From assembly GCF_000176515.1 (NCBI RefSeq), contig NZ_ADAQ01000008.1, forward strand, positions 216,001 through 280,000: 64,000 nt of DNA, written 5' to 3'. Positions within the stretch are counted from its first letter, which is position 1. Each line of letters starts with the position of its first letter. The position numbers and the translations under genes were made by a program. This DNA is from Grimontia hollisae CIP 101886 (GTDB lineage Bacteria > Pseudomonadota > Gammaproteobacteria > Enterobacterales > Vibrionaceae). The notes under the pieces are model-generated. The model was not told the DNA's origin and made no database searches. It saw only the letters and a program-made list of their open reading frames with translations. Below, piece after piece: positions 39,311-48,494 of the stretch.

Positions 39311-40108
39311 TCACTCACACAAGACATTCAGCGTCAGGGTGTCGGTGATGGCCACAAATGCCATATCGAGCTTGATGTCGTACACCTTTCCACTGTTTAG
39401 CCAGTAAGGAATGGAGTTGGGCAACGCACCCTGCTTGCCGGATTGTTCAACCGCCCGCCGGATCCCCTTCTCAGATACCAGTTGTTTCCCCGCATCTCGG
39501 CAGGCCTGTTGCGCATCTTCAAAAGTGGCGCGCCACCAGTCCTGTCGGCCCCGGGTATAACGGGCATCATCCCCTTTGGGCTGAAGCGTCCAAAGCCCTG
39601 CTACCTGAGTCAGCGTCCGCGCAGATTGGGGTTGATGAGCGGAAGATGGTGCCGCTTCAGGCTTGGTTTTTCTGGCTTTGGGATAATCGACCTGGCGAAT
39701 AAACGCATCCGCCGTCAGGGGCAACTGGCGCAGAAGGTTGCGGGTTTGGAATGCCATATGATGATGCTCAAACGGCCCGACAAGGCAACGCAACTGGTTA
39801 GGTTCCTGACGAAACACCAAGGGCGCCGCATTATCCAATGCCTGCTCTATCGCACGCCTTTTCTCCCCCAGAGAACCCTCTGGATAAATGCCACACTGCA
39901 CCCAGAAAGGACCTCCATTTTTTGCCGGCTTCCGCCCCCAAAGCCCCTCGCCAACCGGACATGTCTCTGCCACCAAGCGCACACCGTTTTCCACACTGAC
40001 ACTTTGACACTGTCCGTCCAGATCAGGCTTGGCATGCACCGAAAATCCCATAGAAAACAGTACAATAAAAATTGCACTAAAGAGGGCTGAGCCAAAAGAA
40101 AACTGCAT
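39311..40108 (-). CDS. exported SPOR-like protein, paralog 1
   Basis: The ATG at 40108 gives 265 residues with a Sec signal peptide (MQFSFGSALFSAIFIVLFSM, cleavage near HA-KP at 26). Residues about 60-140 resemble a SPOR (peptidoglycan-binding) domain: FWVQCGIY, then RCLVGPFEHHHMA and AFIRQV. A second region (residues about 185-265) contains DWWRATFEDAQQACRDAGKQL and ends in NVLCE. Six cysteines suggest disulfides. Its neighbour at 40277-41026 has the same layout. Probably periplasmic; cell-wall binding is inferred from the SPOR-like pattern. The frame is open to 40213 but the added part is not signal-like. Confidence 0.75.
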   Translation of the reverse strand: MQFSFGSALFSAIFIVLFSMGFSVHAKPDLDGQCQSVSVENGVRLVAETCPVGEGLWGRKPAKNGGPFWVQCGIYPEGSLGEKRRAIEQALDNAAPLVFRQEPNQLRCLVGPFEHHHMAFQTRNLLRQLPLTADAFIRQVDYPKARKTKPEAAPSSAHQPQSARTLTQVAGLWTLQPKGDDARYTRGRQDWWRATFEDAQQACRDAGKQLVSEKGIRRAVEQSGKQGALPNSIPYWLNSGKVYDIKLDMAFVAITDTLTLNVLCE

Positions 40109-40276
40109 GGATGATTGCCTATTTACTACTGCTCCCAAACAACCTGAAGTGACAGGTTGTTTGGATACATACCACAAAAAGCGCTGAATCTGACCGGATA
40201 AAGCCGCCGACAATCATGCATTGTAGAGGCGGCATTATGGTATTGGGGGAATTACGATCTGTTTCTACAACAGATT

Positions 40277-41026
40277 TCACAAACCCTGCTTCATCTCGCG
40301 GATGACAAGCTTAGGCTCACAAAGCACCAGTAGGGCTGATGCTTTCGATAACGGTATTGAAATGCCTGTATCTGCATCAAAGGCGTTTCCATCCGCTACC
40401 CAAAAAGGCAAAGGACTGGACAATTCTTCTTTTGCCGTCGGTATCGCTATCAATTCTTTCAGCGTCTGCTCAGACACTAAATTCATATTATCTGTCGCGC
40501 AGGTCATCTTGGCTTCCTGGAGAGTGGCACGCCACCAAACATTATGTTGATCACTATATCTGGGCTCATCCACTTTTGGCATTGGACTTTTCATTCCAGC
40601 AATATCCAAATAACGGCGGGGCGGTTTTTTGACTTCCCGGATAAACGCTAAAGAGAAAGCGTCACTTTGCCTTACTGCCGCCTTCACTCCAGCAGCCTCA
40701 GAAAAGTGCATAAATGGCCCTAGCAAACAGCGGTATTGACTGCTTTCAGTGCGAAAAACCAGCTTTTCCAGTGAGATATCACGAGGAAACAGATCGGAAA
40801 AACTGGCTGGAGGCGAACGGTTGAACAAACCACATTGCACCCAGAAACGCCCGTCTTCCCTCTCGGGGCGTGTTGACCATAAACCTTGCCCGACGTCACA
40901 AGATTCTCCCACCACTTGCCAGTTGCCGTCACTCACAGGTTGACACCCATCATTGGCAACACTGGCCGATGACAAGAAAACAGCAATAAACAAGAAAGGT
41001 ATCAGGTGTGAAAATTTTGCAATCAT
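40277..41026 (-). CDS. exported SPOR-like protein, paralog 2
   Basis: Protein of 249 residues with signal peptide MIAKFSHLIPFLFIAVFLSS (cleavage near SVA-ND). It shares with its neighbour CQPVSDGNW, ESCDVGQGLW, FWVQCGLF, YRCLLGPFMHFSEAA, AFIREV, WWRATLQEA and a final VLCEP. The SPOR-like part lies at about residues 58-132. The two genes are in tandem, 168 bp apart, and have diverged strongly, so the duplication is old. The ribosome site is weak. Base composition of this copy is more AT-rich than that of paralog 1. Confidence 0.72.
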   Translation of the reverse strand: MIAKFSHLIPFLFIAVFLSSASVANDGCQPVSDGNWQVVGESCDVGQGLWSTRPEREDGRFWVQCGLFNRSPPASFSDLFPRDISLEKLVFRTESSQYRCLLGPFMHFSEAAGVKAAVRQSDAFSLAFIREVKKPPRRYLDIAGMKSPMPKVDEPRYSDQHNVWWRATLQEAKMTCATDNMNLVSEQTLKELIAIPTAKEELSSPLPFWVADGNAFDADTGISIPLSKASALLVLCEPKLVIREMKQGL

Positions 41027-41145
41027 TACACGTTATCCGTCAAAGAGGTTTATTATTCAGCCTACTCTGAAATCCATGAAATAACGAGAAAAGAGGAATA
41101 GAGACAGTTTGATGCTGCCCTTTTTTCTCTTTATCGCACCTAGTG

Positions 41146-42120
41146 TCACTCATTCACAACATGACAAGCTATTTGTCTGTCTCCATACGTTTTTAGCGAA
41201 GGTTGTTCGTGGTGACACTTATCGATAGCGTTACGGCATCGCGCATGGAATGCACAACCTTTCGGCGGGTTCAACGGGCTGGGTAACTCCCCGGTTAGCT
41301 TAATGCGTTCTATCCGGTGTTCGGGATCGAGGCGTGGTGTTGCAGAAAGCAATGCCTGAGTATAAGGGTGCAATGGGGATTTAAAAATCTTATCCGCCTG
41401 CCCTTTTTCCACACAGCGTCCCAGATACATCACCATAACGTCGTCTGCGATGTGTTCCACCACCGACAAGTCATGTGAAATAAAGACATACGAAAGACCA
41501 AGCTCTGCCTGTAGGTCCATCATCAGGTTGAGCACTTGCGCCTGTACCGACACATCAAGCGCAGAAACCGGTTCATCGGCAACAACCACTTCAGGATTCA
41601 GCATCAAACCACGGGCAATCGCGATACGCTGACGCTGCCCACCGGAGAACATATGGGGGTAGCGATCGTAGTGCTCTTTCTTGAGCCCGACTTTCGCCAT
41701 CATCTCCATCGCACGCGCTTTCCGCTTGACCGCGCTCAGGTCAGTGTTTATCGCAAGCGGCTCTTCAAGGATCTGGCCGATTTTTTTTCGGGGATTCAAG
41801 GAGCCATAGGGGTTCTGGAAGACAATTTGAATCTTCTGACGACGTAGCTTGTCTGATTCAGGATCGCGCTTGAGAAGATCTTTGCCTTTAAAATCCAGCG
41901 TCCCTCCGGTAGGCACTTCGATCATGGTCAGTAACCGGCCAAGCGTTGATTTACCACAGCCAGACTCCCCAACAACAGCAAGGGTTTTGCCTCGCTCCAG
42001 GGTAAATGACACACCGTCCAGTGCTTTAACCTCTGCATCCGGTTTAAATAGGCCCTGTTTAACCGGATAGTATTTTTTCAGATCCACTGCATGGAGCAGC
42101 GGTACATTCTGTTCACTCAT
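41146..42120 (-). CDS. dppF: dipeptide ABC transporter ATPase DppF
   Basis: Second ATPase of the dipeptide importer. The protein has 324 residues with Walker [10 protein letters not shown] (near residue 54), signature FSGGQRQR, Walker [12 protein letters not shown] and switch His in FISHDLS. The C-terminal extension with [19 protein letters not shown] is the Cys-rich, probable iron-sulfur motif of oligopeptide-type ATPases. It overlaps dppD by 4 bp and closes the operon. Confidence 0.93.
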   Translation of the reverse strand: MSEQNVPLLHAVDLKKYYPVKQGLFKPDAEVKALDGVSFTLERGKTLAVVGESGCGKSTLGRLLTMIEVPTGGTLDFKGKDLLKRDPESDKLRRQKIQIVFQNPYGSLNPRKKIGQILEEPLAINTDLSAVKRKARAMEMMAKVGLKKEHYDRYPHMFSGGQRQRIAIARGLMLNPEVVVADEPVSALDVSVQAQVLNLMMDLQAELGLSYVFISHDLSVVEHIADDVMVMYLGRCVEKGQADKIFKSPLHPYTQALLSATPRLDPEHRIERIKLTGELPSPLNPPKGCAFHARCRNAIDKCHHEQPSLKTYGDRQIACHVVNE

Positions 42121-43097
42121 CGTGTTGGCTCTCCCTGCTCATTCAATGGATAATGGCACTTCACCGCACGCTCCGGAGGCCCTTGTACCGCAGGCTCCTG
42201 AGTGCGGCACTTATCTGTTGCATACGGACAGCGGGGGTTCAGCAAACACCCTCCCGGGCGGTCGAACAGGCCAGGAACCACACCTGGCAAAGAATCCAGA
42301 CGATGCTTGCCGGCGGAAGATTCCGGTAAAGAGCGCAAAAGTGCCTGGGTATACGGATGCTTTGGCATGCTGAAAATGTCCGTCGCCGCACCGGTCTCAA
42401 CCACCTGCCCGGCGTACATTACCATCACTTTATGCGCTGCCTCTGCTACCAATGCCAAATCATGGGTGATCAGCACCAGCGCCATGTTTTGCTCTTTCTG
42501 TAGTTCGAGCAGCAAGTCAATGATCTGTGCCTGAATCGTTACATCCAATGCCGTGGTGGGTTCGTCGGCAATCAGCAGGCGGGGATTACAGGCTATCGCC
42601 ATCGCAATCATTACGCGCTGACTCATGCCACCGGAAAGCTGGTGCGGATAAACCTTAAGACGTGAAGCCGGATCGGGGATCCCAACCAGCGTCAACAATT
42701 CCTCAGCCCGCGTCCGGCGCGCTTTTTTGCTCCCCCCCTGGTGAACACCCAATGCTTCCATGATTTGATAACCCACAGTAAAGCAGGGGTTAAGGCTGGT
42801 CATGGGGTCCTGGAAGATCATCGAAATATCGGCACCAGTCAGTTTTTTCCGCGCGTTGTCCGGCATCTCCAGCAGGTTAGAACCGTAAAAATTCACCGAC
42901 TGGGCACTCACTCGCCCCGGGTAATCAATCAGCCCCATAATCGCCAGTGAACTGACTGATTTTCCGGAACCAGATTCACCAACAATGCCAAGGATTTCAC
43001 CTTCATCAACGCGATAACTGATCTTATCCACCGCTTTAAACGGCGCCCGCTCATCACCAAAGTGCACAGAGAGCTCGTTTACTTCTAATATTGCCAT
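42117..43097 (-). CDS. dppD: dipeptide ABC transporter ATPase DppD
   Basis: First ATPase of the importer. The protein has 326 residues with Walker [10 protein letters not shown] (near residue 39), signature LSGGMSQR, Walker [13 protein letters not shown] and the switch His in LITHDLAL. The oligopeptide-type C-terminal motif [14 protein letters not shown] is present. The start lies 9 bp after dppC, with an AGGAGAG ribosome site, and the end overlaps dppF by 4 bp. Confidence 0.94.
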   Translation of the reverse strand: MAILEVNELSVHFGDERAPFKAVDKISYRVDEGEILGIVGESGSGKSVSSLAIMGLIDYPGRVSAQSVNFYGSNLLEMPDNARKKLTGADISMIFQDPMTSLNPCFTVGYQIMEALGVHQGGSKKARRTRAEELLTLVGIPDPASRLKVYPHQLSGGMSQRVMIAMAIACNPRLLIADEPTTALDVTIQAQIIDLLLELQKEQNMALVLITHDLALVAEAAHKVMVMYAGQVVETGAATDIFSMPKHPYTQALLRSLPESSAGKHRLDSLPGVVPGLFDRPGGCLLNPRCPYATDKCRTQEPAVQGPPERAVKCHYPLNEQGEPTR

Positions 43098-43106
43098 GTC
43101 GCTCTC

Positions 43107-44012
43107 CTACTGCTTCAACTTCGGATCCAGCGCATCACGCAGACCGTCACCCATAAGGTTAAAGGCCAGCACCGTGAGCAAAATTGCAAGTCCCGGGAAG
43201 GTCACCACCCACCAGGCCGAATTAATAAACTGACGGGCATCAGCCAGCATCACGCCCCATTCAGGCGTGGGCGGCTGGGCCCCCAAGCCAAGAAAGCCGA
43301 GCGCCGCCATGTCGAGGATAGCGGCAGAAAAGCCCAGTGTAGCCTGCACGATCAGAGGCGCCAGGCAATTAGGCAGCAGGACAGAGAACATCAAACGAAT
43401 ATGCCCCGCACCTGCGACGCGGGAAGCAGTGACATAATCCCGGTTAATTTCTGCCAAGACTGACGCGCGGGTCAGGCGCACATAGTGCGGCAGGGAGACA
43501 AAGGAAATCGCCAGTGACGCATTGAAGATAGATGGCCCAAGGATGGCAACAATGGCAATCGCCAGAAGCAAGCTTGGCAGTGCCAACATGATATCCACCA
43601 AGCGCATGATGGAGGTATCGACGACACCTCCGAAATAACCGGCAACCAGTCCAAGCGCCACACCCAGCACCAGTGACAAAACCACCACAAGGCAGCCAAT
43701 CAACAATGAAAGCCGGGCTCCGTAAATCAAGCGGGAGAGAATATCGCGACCGACATCGTCAGTGCCCAGGATATAACTCCAGCTGCCACCATCAACCCAG
43801 GCTGGCGGCATCAAAAGAGCATCGCGAAATTGCTCGGCCGGGTTATGCGGTGCAACTATCGGAGCCAACACGGCAATAACAATGACACAGGCGATATATA
43901 TCAGGCCCGCCAGCGCCCCCTTGTTGGACGAAAAGTATGCCCAGAATTCTGCAAACGGCGACAGCGGCTCACGTTCCTGGGGAAAGCTTGAAGTTTGTGT
44001 AGTATCAGACAT
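43107..44012 (-). CDS. dppC: dipeptide ABC transporter permease DppC
   Basis: Inner-membrane subunit of 301 residues (E. coli 300) with six predicted helices. The permease motif that contacts the ATPases is AGAGHIRLMFSVLLPNCLAP (EAA loop), near residue 200. DDVGRDILSRLIYGARLSL near residue 83 is typical of OppC/DppC. It lies 11 bp after dppB within the operon. Confidence 0.94.
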   Translation of the reverse strand: MSDTTQTSSFPQEREPLSPFAEFWAYFSSNKGALAGLIYIACVIVIAVLAPIVAPHNPAEQFRDALLMPPAWVDGGSWSYILGTDDVGRDILSRLIYGARLSLLIGCLVVVLSLVLGVALGLVAGYFGGVVDTSIMRLVDIMLALPSLLLAIAIVAILGPSIFNASLAISFVSLPHYVRLTRASVLAEINRDYVTASRVAGAGHIRLMFSVLLPNCLAPLIVQATLGFSAAILDMAALGFLGLGAQPPTPEWGVMLADARQFINSAWWVVTFPGLAILLTVLAFNLMGDGLRDALDPKLKQ

Positions 44013-44023
44013 CGTTTACCCTC

Positions 44024-45037
44024 CTACTTGCCGTGACGAATACGCGGGTTAACGATGCCGTAGAGAATATCCACAATCAGGTTAACAACAATGATAATGG
44101 TCGCCACCAGCAAAATCCCCCCCTGTACAACGGGGTAATCACGTCGGCCAATAGATTCAATCAACCATTTACCGATCCCCGGCCAGGCAAAGATGGTCTC
44201 TGTCAGAATGGCACCGGAAAGCAGGATACCGACCTGGAGGCCAATCACTGTAATGACGGGAATAAGCGCGTTGCGCAAGCCGTGAATGAGAACCACACGC
44301 CAAGGCATCAGGCCTTTCGCACGTGCAGTGCGGATATAATCCTCTCCCAGCACTTCCAGCATCGATGAACGGGTCATACGGGCAATCACCGCAAGGGGGA
44401 TCGTTCCAAGCGCGACAGCAGGCAAGACAAGATGGTGAACGGCGGCGCCAAACGCCCCGTCCTCCCCCGAAAGCCAGCTGTCTATCAACATGAACCCTGT
44501 GACTTCATCGACCCAATAAGTGGCATCATCCATGCGTCCGGAAACCGGTGTTATATCAAGGCCGATAGAGAAGAAAAGAATAAGCAACAGCGCCCACCAG
44601 AAGATAGGCATGGAGTAACCGGTTAACGATACCGCCATGACAGAGTGGTCAACCACCGTTCCGCGTTTGACCGCTGCAAGTACCCCGGCAGGCAAGCCAA
44701 TGGCAATGGCAAATAACGCAGCACAGAGAGCCAGTTCCATCGTGGCAGGAAACAGAGTCATAAACTCTTTCATGACAGGCTCTTTGGTAATCAGGGAAGT
44801 ACCCAGATCTCCTTGCAGCACGTTGCTGATGTAGACGAAATACTGCTCTAGCAGGGGTTTATCAAGGCCAAGCTCGGCCATCAACTGGGCATGGCGCTCG
44901 GGGGATACACCGCGCTCACCGGCCATCACTTCAATGGGGTCACCCGGGATCATCCTGATCAGGGAAAAGGTCAGCAGGGTAATGCCGATAAACGTCGGGA
45001 TCACCAACCCCAAACGCTTAAGAATAAACTGCAACAT
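44024..45037 (-). CDS. dppB: dipeptide ABC transporter permease DppB
   Basis: Inner-membrane subunit of 337 residues (E. coli 339). The opening MLQFILKRLGLVIPTFIGIT is nearly identical to E. coli DppB, as is the EAA region LGEDYIRTARAKGLMPWRV and the end IVNPRIRHGK. Six helices are predicted. It is separated from dppA by 79 bp that hold a terminator-like hairpin. Confidence 0.96.
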   Translation of the reverse strand: MLQFILKRLGLVIPTFIGITLLTFSLIRMIPGDPIEVMAGERGVSPERHAQLMAELGLDKPLLEQYFVYISNVLQGDLGTSLITKEPVMKEFMTLFPATMELALCAALFAIAIGLPAGVLAAVKRGTVVDHSVMAVSLTGYSMPIFWWALLLILFFSIGLDITPVSGRMDDATYWVDEVTGFMLIDSWLSGEDGAFGAAVHHLVLPAVALGTIPLAVIARMTRSSMLEVLGEDYIRTARAKGLMPWRVVLIHGLRNALIPVITVIGLQVGILLSGAILTETIFAWPGIGKWLIESIGRRDYPVVQGGILLVATIIIVVNLIVDILYGIVNPRIRHGK

Positions 45038-45066
45038 AAAACAACTCGCTCAATTGCGTGGTGACG

Positions 45067-45104
45067 CAAAAACCGCGGCTACGTCCTGCAGCCACGGTAT
45101 TCTT
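45067..45104 (-). terminator. hairpin between dppA and dppB (partial terminator)
   Basis: On the reverse strand ACCGTGGCT pairs with AGCCGCGGT (one G-U) and is followed by T5. It lies inside the operon. Such hairpins usually let the binding-protein gene be expressed above the membrane genes, by partial termination or by protecting the upstream mRNA. Confidence 0.65.
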
Positions 45105-45116
45105 TGCATGGCGTGA

Positions 45117-46709
45117 TTATTCTTGGATGTCTACGCCGTAGAAAATGTGACCGCCGAAGGGATCAATCTTGTAGTCTTTGACTTCTTTACGTACTGGTTC
45201 AAAAACAACAGAGTGCGCGATAGTGACCCAAGGCGCCTGCTCTTTGAAGACGGCCTGGGCTTGCTGGTAAAGCTTGGTGCGCTCATCGACATTGGATGTT
45301 TTCTTCGCTTTCTGGATCAGATCCTCAAACGGTTCATAGCACCATTGGGCGCGGTTTGAACCGCCAACACCGGAGCAGCCAAGCAGTACGGCAAGGAAGT
45401 TATCCGGGTCACCGTTGTCACCGGTCCAACCCAGTAACACAGTGTCATGCTCACCCGCTTTGGAGCGCTTGAGGTACTCACCCCATTCAAAGGTTACGAT
45501 TTCAGCCTCAACACCAATCTTCGCCCAATCTGCCTGAATCACTTCTGCCATACGACGCGCATTCGGGTTGTAAGGACGTTGTACAGGCATTGCCCAGATA
45601 TTGGTTTTAAAGCCCTTCTCCAGACCTGCGTCCTTCAGCAATGCTTTGGCTTTTTCCAGATCGTATTCATAGTCGACAACCGCATCGTTATATGACCAGA
45701 TAGTAGGTGGGATGGGGTTTTTCGCCGCTTTACCAGCCCCCTGGAATACTGCATCAATGATCGCCGCCTTATTCACCGCCATGTTGAGCGCCTGGCGCAC
45801 ACGCACGTCGTCATACGGTTTTTTCTGGGTATTGAAGCCAAGGTAACCTACATTCAACCCTTCCTGGTTCATCAGGTTTACCACCTCATCCGAACGCATA
45901 CGATCAAGATCGGCCGGGTTTGGATAAGGCATTACGTGGCATTCGCCTTTTTGCAGTTTTGCATAACGGACTGACGCATCTGGCGTAATAGAGAACACTA
46001 GGCGATCAATAGGCGCTTTGCCTTCAAAGTAATCCGGGTGTGCAAGATAACGGATAGTAGAATCTTTCTTGTAGCCCGCAAGGACAAATGGACCGGTACC
46101 CACAGGCTCGAAATCCAGCTTCTCAGGAGACCCCGCTTTCAGCATTTGGTCAGCTTGCTCAGCAGACATGATTGACGCAAAGTCCATCGCCAGGTTGGCG
46201 ATGAAAGGCGCTTCTGGGCGGGTCAAGGTGAACGTGATGGTGTAGTCATCAACTTTCTCGATAGTGTCAATCAACCCGCCCATTTCCATCGCATTGAAGT
46301 ACTCATAAGATCCGCCGGATACTTTATGGTACGGGTGGTTCTCATCTTTCTGGCGCATAAACGAGAAGATGACGTCATCAGCGTTGAAATCACGTGTCGG
46401 TTTGAAATTTTTCGTGGTGTGGAACTTAACACCTTCACGCAGTTTGAAGGTGTAGGACAGGCCATCGTCAGAGACAGTCCATGACTCGGCAAGACCCGGT
46501 ACGATGTTAGTGGTACCGCGCTCAAACTGCACCAGACGGTTAAAGATTTGGCGAGAGCTCGCATCAAAAGTGGTGCCTGCAGTGTAGAGTGACGGGTTAA
46601 ATCCTTCCGGAGAACCTTCTGAACAGTAAACCAAGGTTTTTGCCTGCACGCCAGCCGTCATCGCTGATGCAAGTAACGCTGCACTCAGCTTCAACATTCC
46701 TGTTTTCAT
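45117..46709 (-). CDS. dppA: periplasmic dipeptide-binding protein
   Basis: Substrate-binding protein of the dipeptide importer, also able to bind heme in E. coli. The ATG at 46709, with GGAG eight bases upstream, gives 530 residues (E. coli 535). The signal peptide MKTGMLKLSAALLASAMTAG is cut after VQA; the mature protein starts KTLVYCSEGSPEGFNPSLY, a close match to E. coli. LLGWTGDNGDPDNF near residue 430 is the conserved DppA segment. First gene of dppABCDF. Confidence 0.96.
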   Translation of the reverse strand: MKTGMLKLSAALLASAMTAGVQAKTLVYCSEGSPEGFNPSLYTAGTTFDASSRQIFNRLVQFERGTTNIVPGLAESWTVSDDGLSYTFKLREGVKFHTTKNFKPTRDFNADDVIFSFMRQKDENHPYHKVSGGSYEYFNAMEMGGLIDTIEKVDDYTITFTLTRPEAPFIANLAMDFASIMSAEQADQMLKAGSPEKLDFEPVGTGPFVLAGYKKDSTIRYLAHPDYFEGKAPIDRLVFSITPDASVRYAKLQKGECHVMPYPNPADLDRMRSDEVVNLMNQEGLNVGYLGFNTQKKPYDDVRVRQALNMAVNKAAIIDAVFQGAGKAAKNPIPPTIWSYNDAVVDYEYDLEKAKALLKDAGLEKGFKTNIWAMPVQRPYNPNARRMAEVIQADWAKIGVEAEIVTFEWGEYLKRSKAGEHDTVLLGWTGDNGDPDNFLAVLLGCSGVGGSNRAQWCYEPFEDLIQKAKKTSNVDERTKLYQQAQAVFKEQAPWVTIAHSVVFEPVRKEVKDYKIDPFGGHIFYGVDIQE

Positions 46710-47398
46710 CGTTTGACTCCATGTGGTTTGAACGACAAACGGCCGCCAAACCACCTTCCTTACAGCGAAAAATGCTTCCCGCACTCTTTCGTGTAAATCA
46801 ATCCGGTTTGAGGAAGCTATAGATGGAATCAGCGGCCAGTTTTAAATTGCGCAAATTCAAGGCAATTTGCTGATAGATGAATCTGTCAAAAATTTTACAA
46901 AAAATCAACAAAGCAGCACTAAGTTCTACCTTTAAAGCTATATATCGCATATTTAGTCAAACTAATAGCAATATTCAGAGCAACAGAAGAAAAGAAATAA
47001 AATACGTAATATTTTGTTTTATAAGTTTTTATTTGGAACAAGCAGTGACAGAAAGAGATATGTAAATATACAGAAAAAAATAAGCGTAAAATGAAATTAT
47101 TAGAATAAAAACCAATCTACAATGCGCAATCTGCCACACTTTCTAGCATTTATTGCTAAAAATAAGCTATCGACATCTAACAATGTCCGATTGGTCATGA
47201 GTAACATAATTGCATAATTAGGAGGATTAACATGCATTAAACACTCAATTCAGCGCCTCTTTCAGTATGACTTACTTCAAAGAAATGATAATTCATATGA
47301 AGCACTGTCTGAGTGTTCCTATCATGTTAACGAAAAGCAGGCTTCTATATCAGCCATGGATGTAATGACGCCGCCTCAATTCCGTACAGAGAAAGCGA
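46710..47398. other. AT-rich intergenic region upstream of dppA
   Basis: About 690 bp with no convincing gene. The dppA promoter must lie near 46720-46900. Positions 46870-47100 are strongly AT-rich. A strong AGGAGG site at 47220-47225 precedes a two-codon ORF (47232-47240), discussed under findings. A forward open frame at 46877-47065 lacks a ribosome site. Confidence 0.5.
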
Positions 47399-47399
47399 A

Positions 47400-47425
47400 A
47401 AAGCCCGCTCTACTGAGCGGGCTTT
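47400..47425 (-). terminator. terminator of the tRNA operon
   Basis: Eleven-base stem AAAGCCCGCTC/GAGCGGGCTTT followed on the reverse strand by T-rich sequence. Confidence 0.88.
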
Positions 47426-47434
47426 CCCTGAAAG

Positions 47435-47511
<77 letters not shown>

Positions 47512-47513
47512 AG

Positions 47514-47590
47514 TGGGGTGGCTAACGGGACTTGAACCCGCGACAACTGGAATCACAATCCAGGGCTCTACCAACTGAGCTATAGCCACC
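47514..47590 (-). tRNA. tRNA-His(GTG)
   Basis: Includes the extra 5' G(-1) opposite C73 that marks tRNA-His, acceptor GTGGCTA/TAGCCAC, anticodon loop TTGTGAT, encoded CCA. Only 2 bp separate it from tRNA-Pro. Confidence 0.95.
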
Positions 47591-47610
47591 ATATTTTTTT
47601 CGTTCCGGAC

Positions 47611-47687
<77 letters not shown>

Positions 47688-47709
47688 TTGCCCCTGTCGG
47701 CGGAGTCGC

Positions 47710-47738
47710 ATATTACGGATATCGCCCCCTTCCGTCTA
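47710..47738 (-). promoter_or_regulatory. promoter of the tRNA-Arg-His-Pro operon
   Basis: Reverse strand: -35 TAGACG (47733-47738), 17-bp spacer, -10 TAATAT (47710-47715), then a GC-rich discriminator GCGACTCCGCC, the mark of stringently controlled stable-RNA promoters. Confidence 0.7.
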
Positions 47739-48028
47739 GCACTTTTTTTAATTTTTTCTCCGAACGGTTTATTTTCACCCAATCAGGCTAAAATCAGTGC
47801 AGGCAAGGCGTATCATAACGGTTTCACGCAACAATCTAAAGCGCTATAATCACTTAATCTTTACACGGAGTTAACCTGATAATATTCATACTTCGTATTC
47901 AAGATTGTCATGATGACTAAAAAGGGAGACTCAGTTAGCCGAACCTTCCCTTCAATTGTGATAAAAATAACTAACCGCATAAAAAGCGTCCGGGTACTCG
48001 GGACCAAAAAGATATTGGGAGTGAAACA
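47739..48028 (+). other. intergenic region upstream of cytochrome c5
   Basis: No gene seen. It holds T- and A-rich stretches at 47744-47780 and a GGGAG ribosome site (48016-48020) before the GTG start of the cytochrome gene. A specific promoter could not be fixed. Confidence 0.4.
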
Positions 48029-48451
48029 GTGAGCGCAAAGGGAATTTTTTTACGTCGTCTAGCAGTATCTGCTGTTACCGCTTTCTCTCTGATGGGCACA
48101 GCGCACGCTGCCGATATGTCAGAAGAAGCCATTGCAGAACGCATCGCACCTGTCGGTTCCGTTTACCTGGAAGGCGAAGCACCGGTTGAAACGGCAGCGG
48201 CGGCACCTTCAGGCCCACGTACAGGTGATACAATTTACAACACCTTCTGTATGGCCTGTCACGCAACAGGGGCAGCCGGTGCGCCGAAAGTCGGTGATGC
48301 CGCCGCGTGGGAACCACGCCTGGCGCAAGGCCGTGACACATTGAACAAGCATGCGATTGAAGGGTTTAATGGTATGCCAGCACGCGGTACATGCATGGAT
48401 TGTTCAGACGAGGAAATCATCGCAGCCGTCGACCACTTGCTGTCACTGTAA
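48029..48451 (+). CDS. cytochrome c5 family protein
   Basis: Periplasmic monohaem electron carrier of 140 residues. The signal peptide runs to about residue 27 (MGTAHA-AD). The haem-binding site is CMACH (C74, C77, H78), the sixth ligand is probably M116 in GFNGMPARG, and C122/C125 (CMDC) form the disulfide typical of cytochrome c5. An Ala/Pro-rich linker separates the leader from the haem domain. The start is GTG with GGGAG eight bases upstream. Electron donor and acceptor are not evident. Confidence 0.93.
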   Translation: MSAKGIFLRRLAVSAVTAFSLMGTAHAADMSEEAIAERIAPVGSVYLEGEAPVETAAAAPSGPRTGDTIYNTFCMACHATGAAGAPKVGDAAAWEPRLAQGRDTLNKHAIEGFNGMPARGTCMDCSDEEIIAAVDHLLSL

Positions 48452-48470
48452 GGCGCGGCCCGTTAGGGAA

Positions 48471-48491
48471 AAAGCCGGGTGATCCGGCTTT
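48471..48491. terminator. bidirectional terminator between cytochrome c5 and rep
   Basis: Stem AAAGCCGG/CCGGCTTT with a 5-nt loop. Confidence 0.75.
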
Positions 48492-48494
48492 ATA

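Noticed and set aside
46877..47065. 62-codon forward frame upstream of dppA
   Set aside because: Low-complexity AT-rich sequence without a ribosome site.
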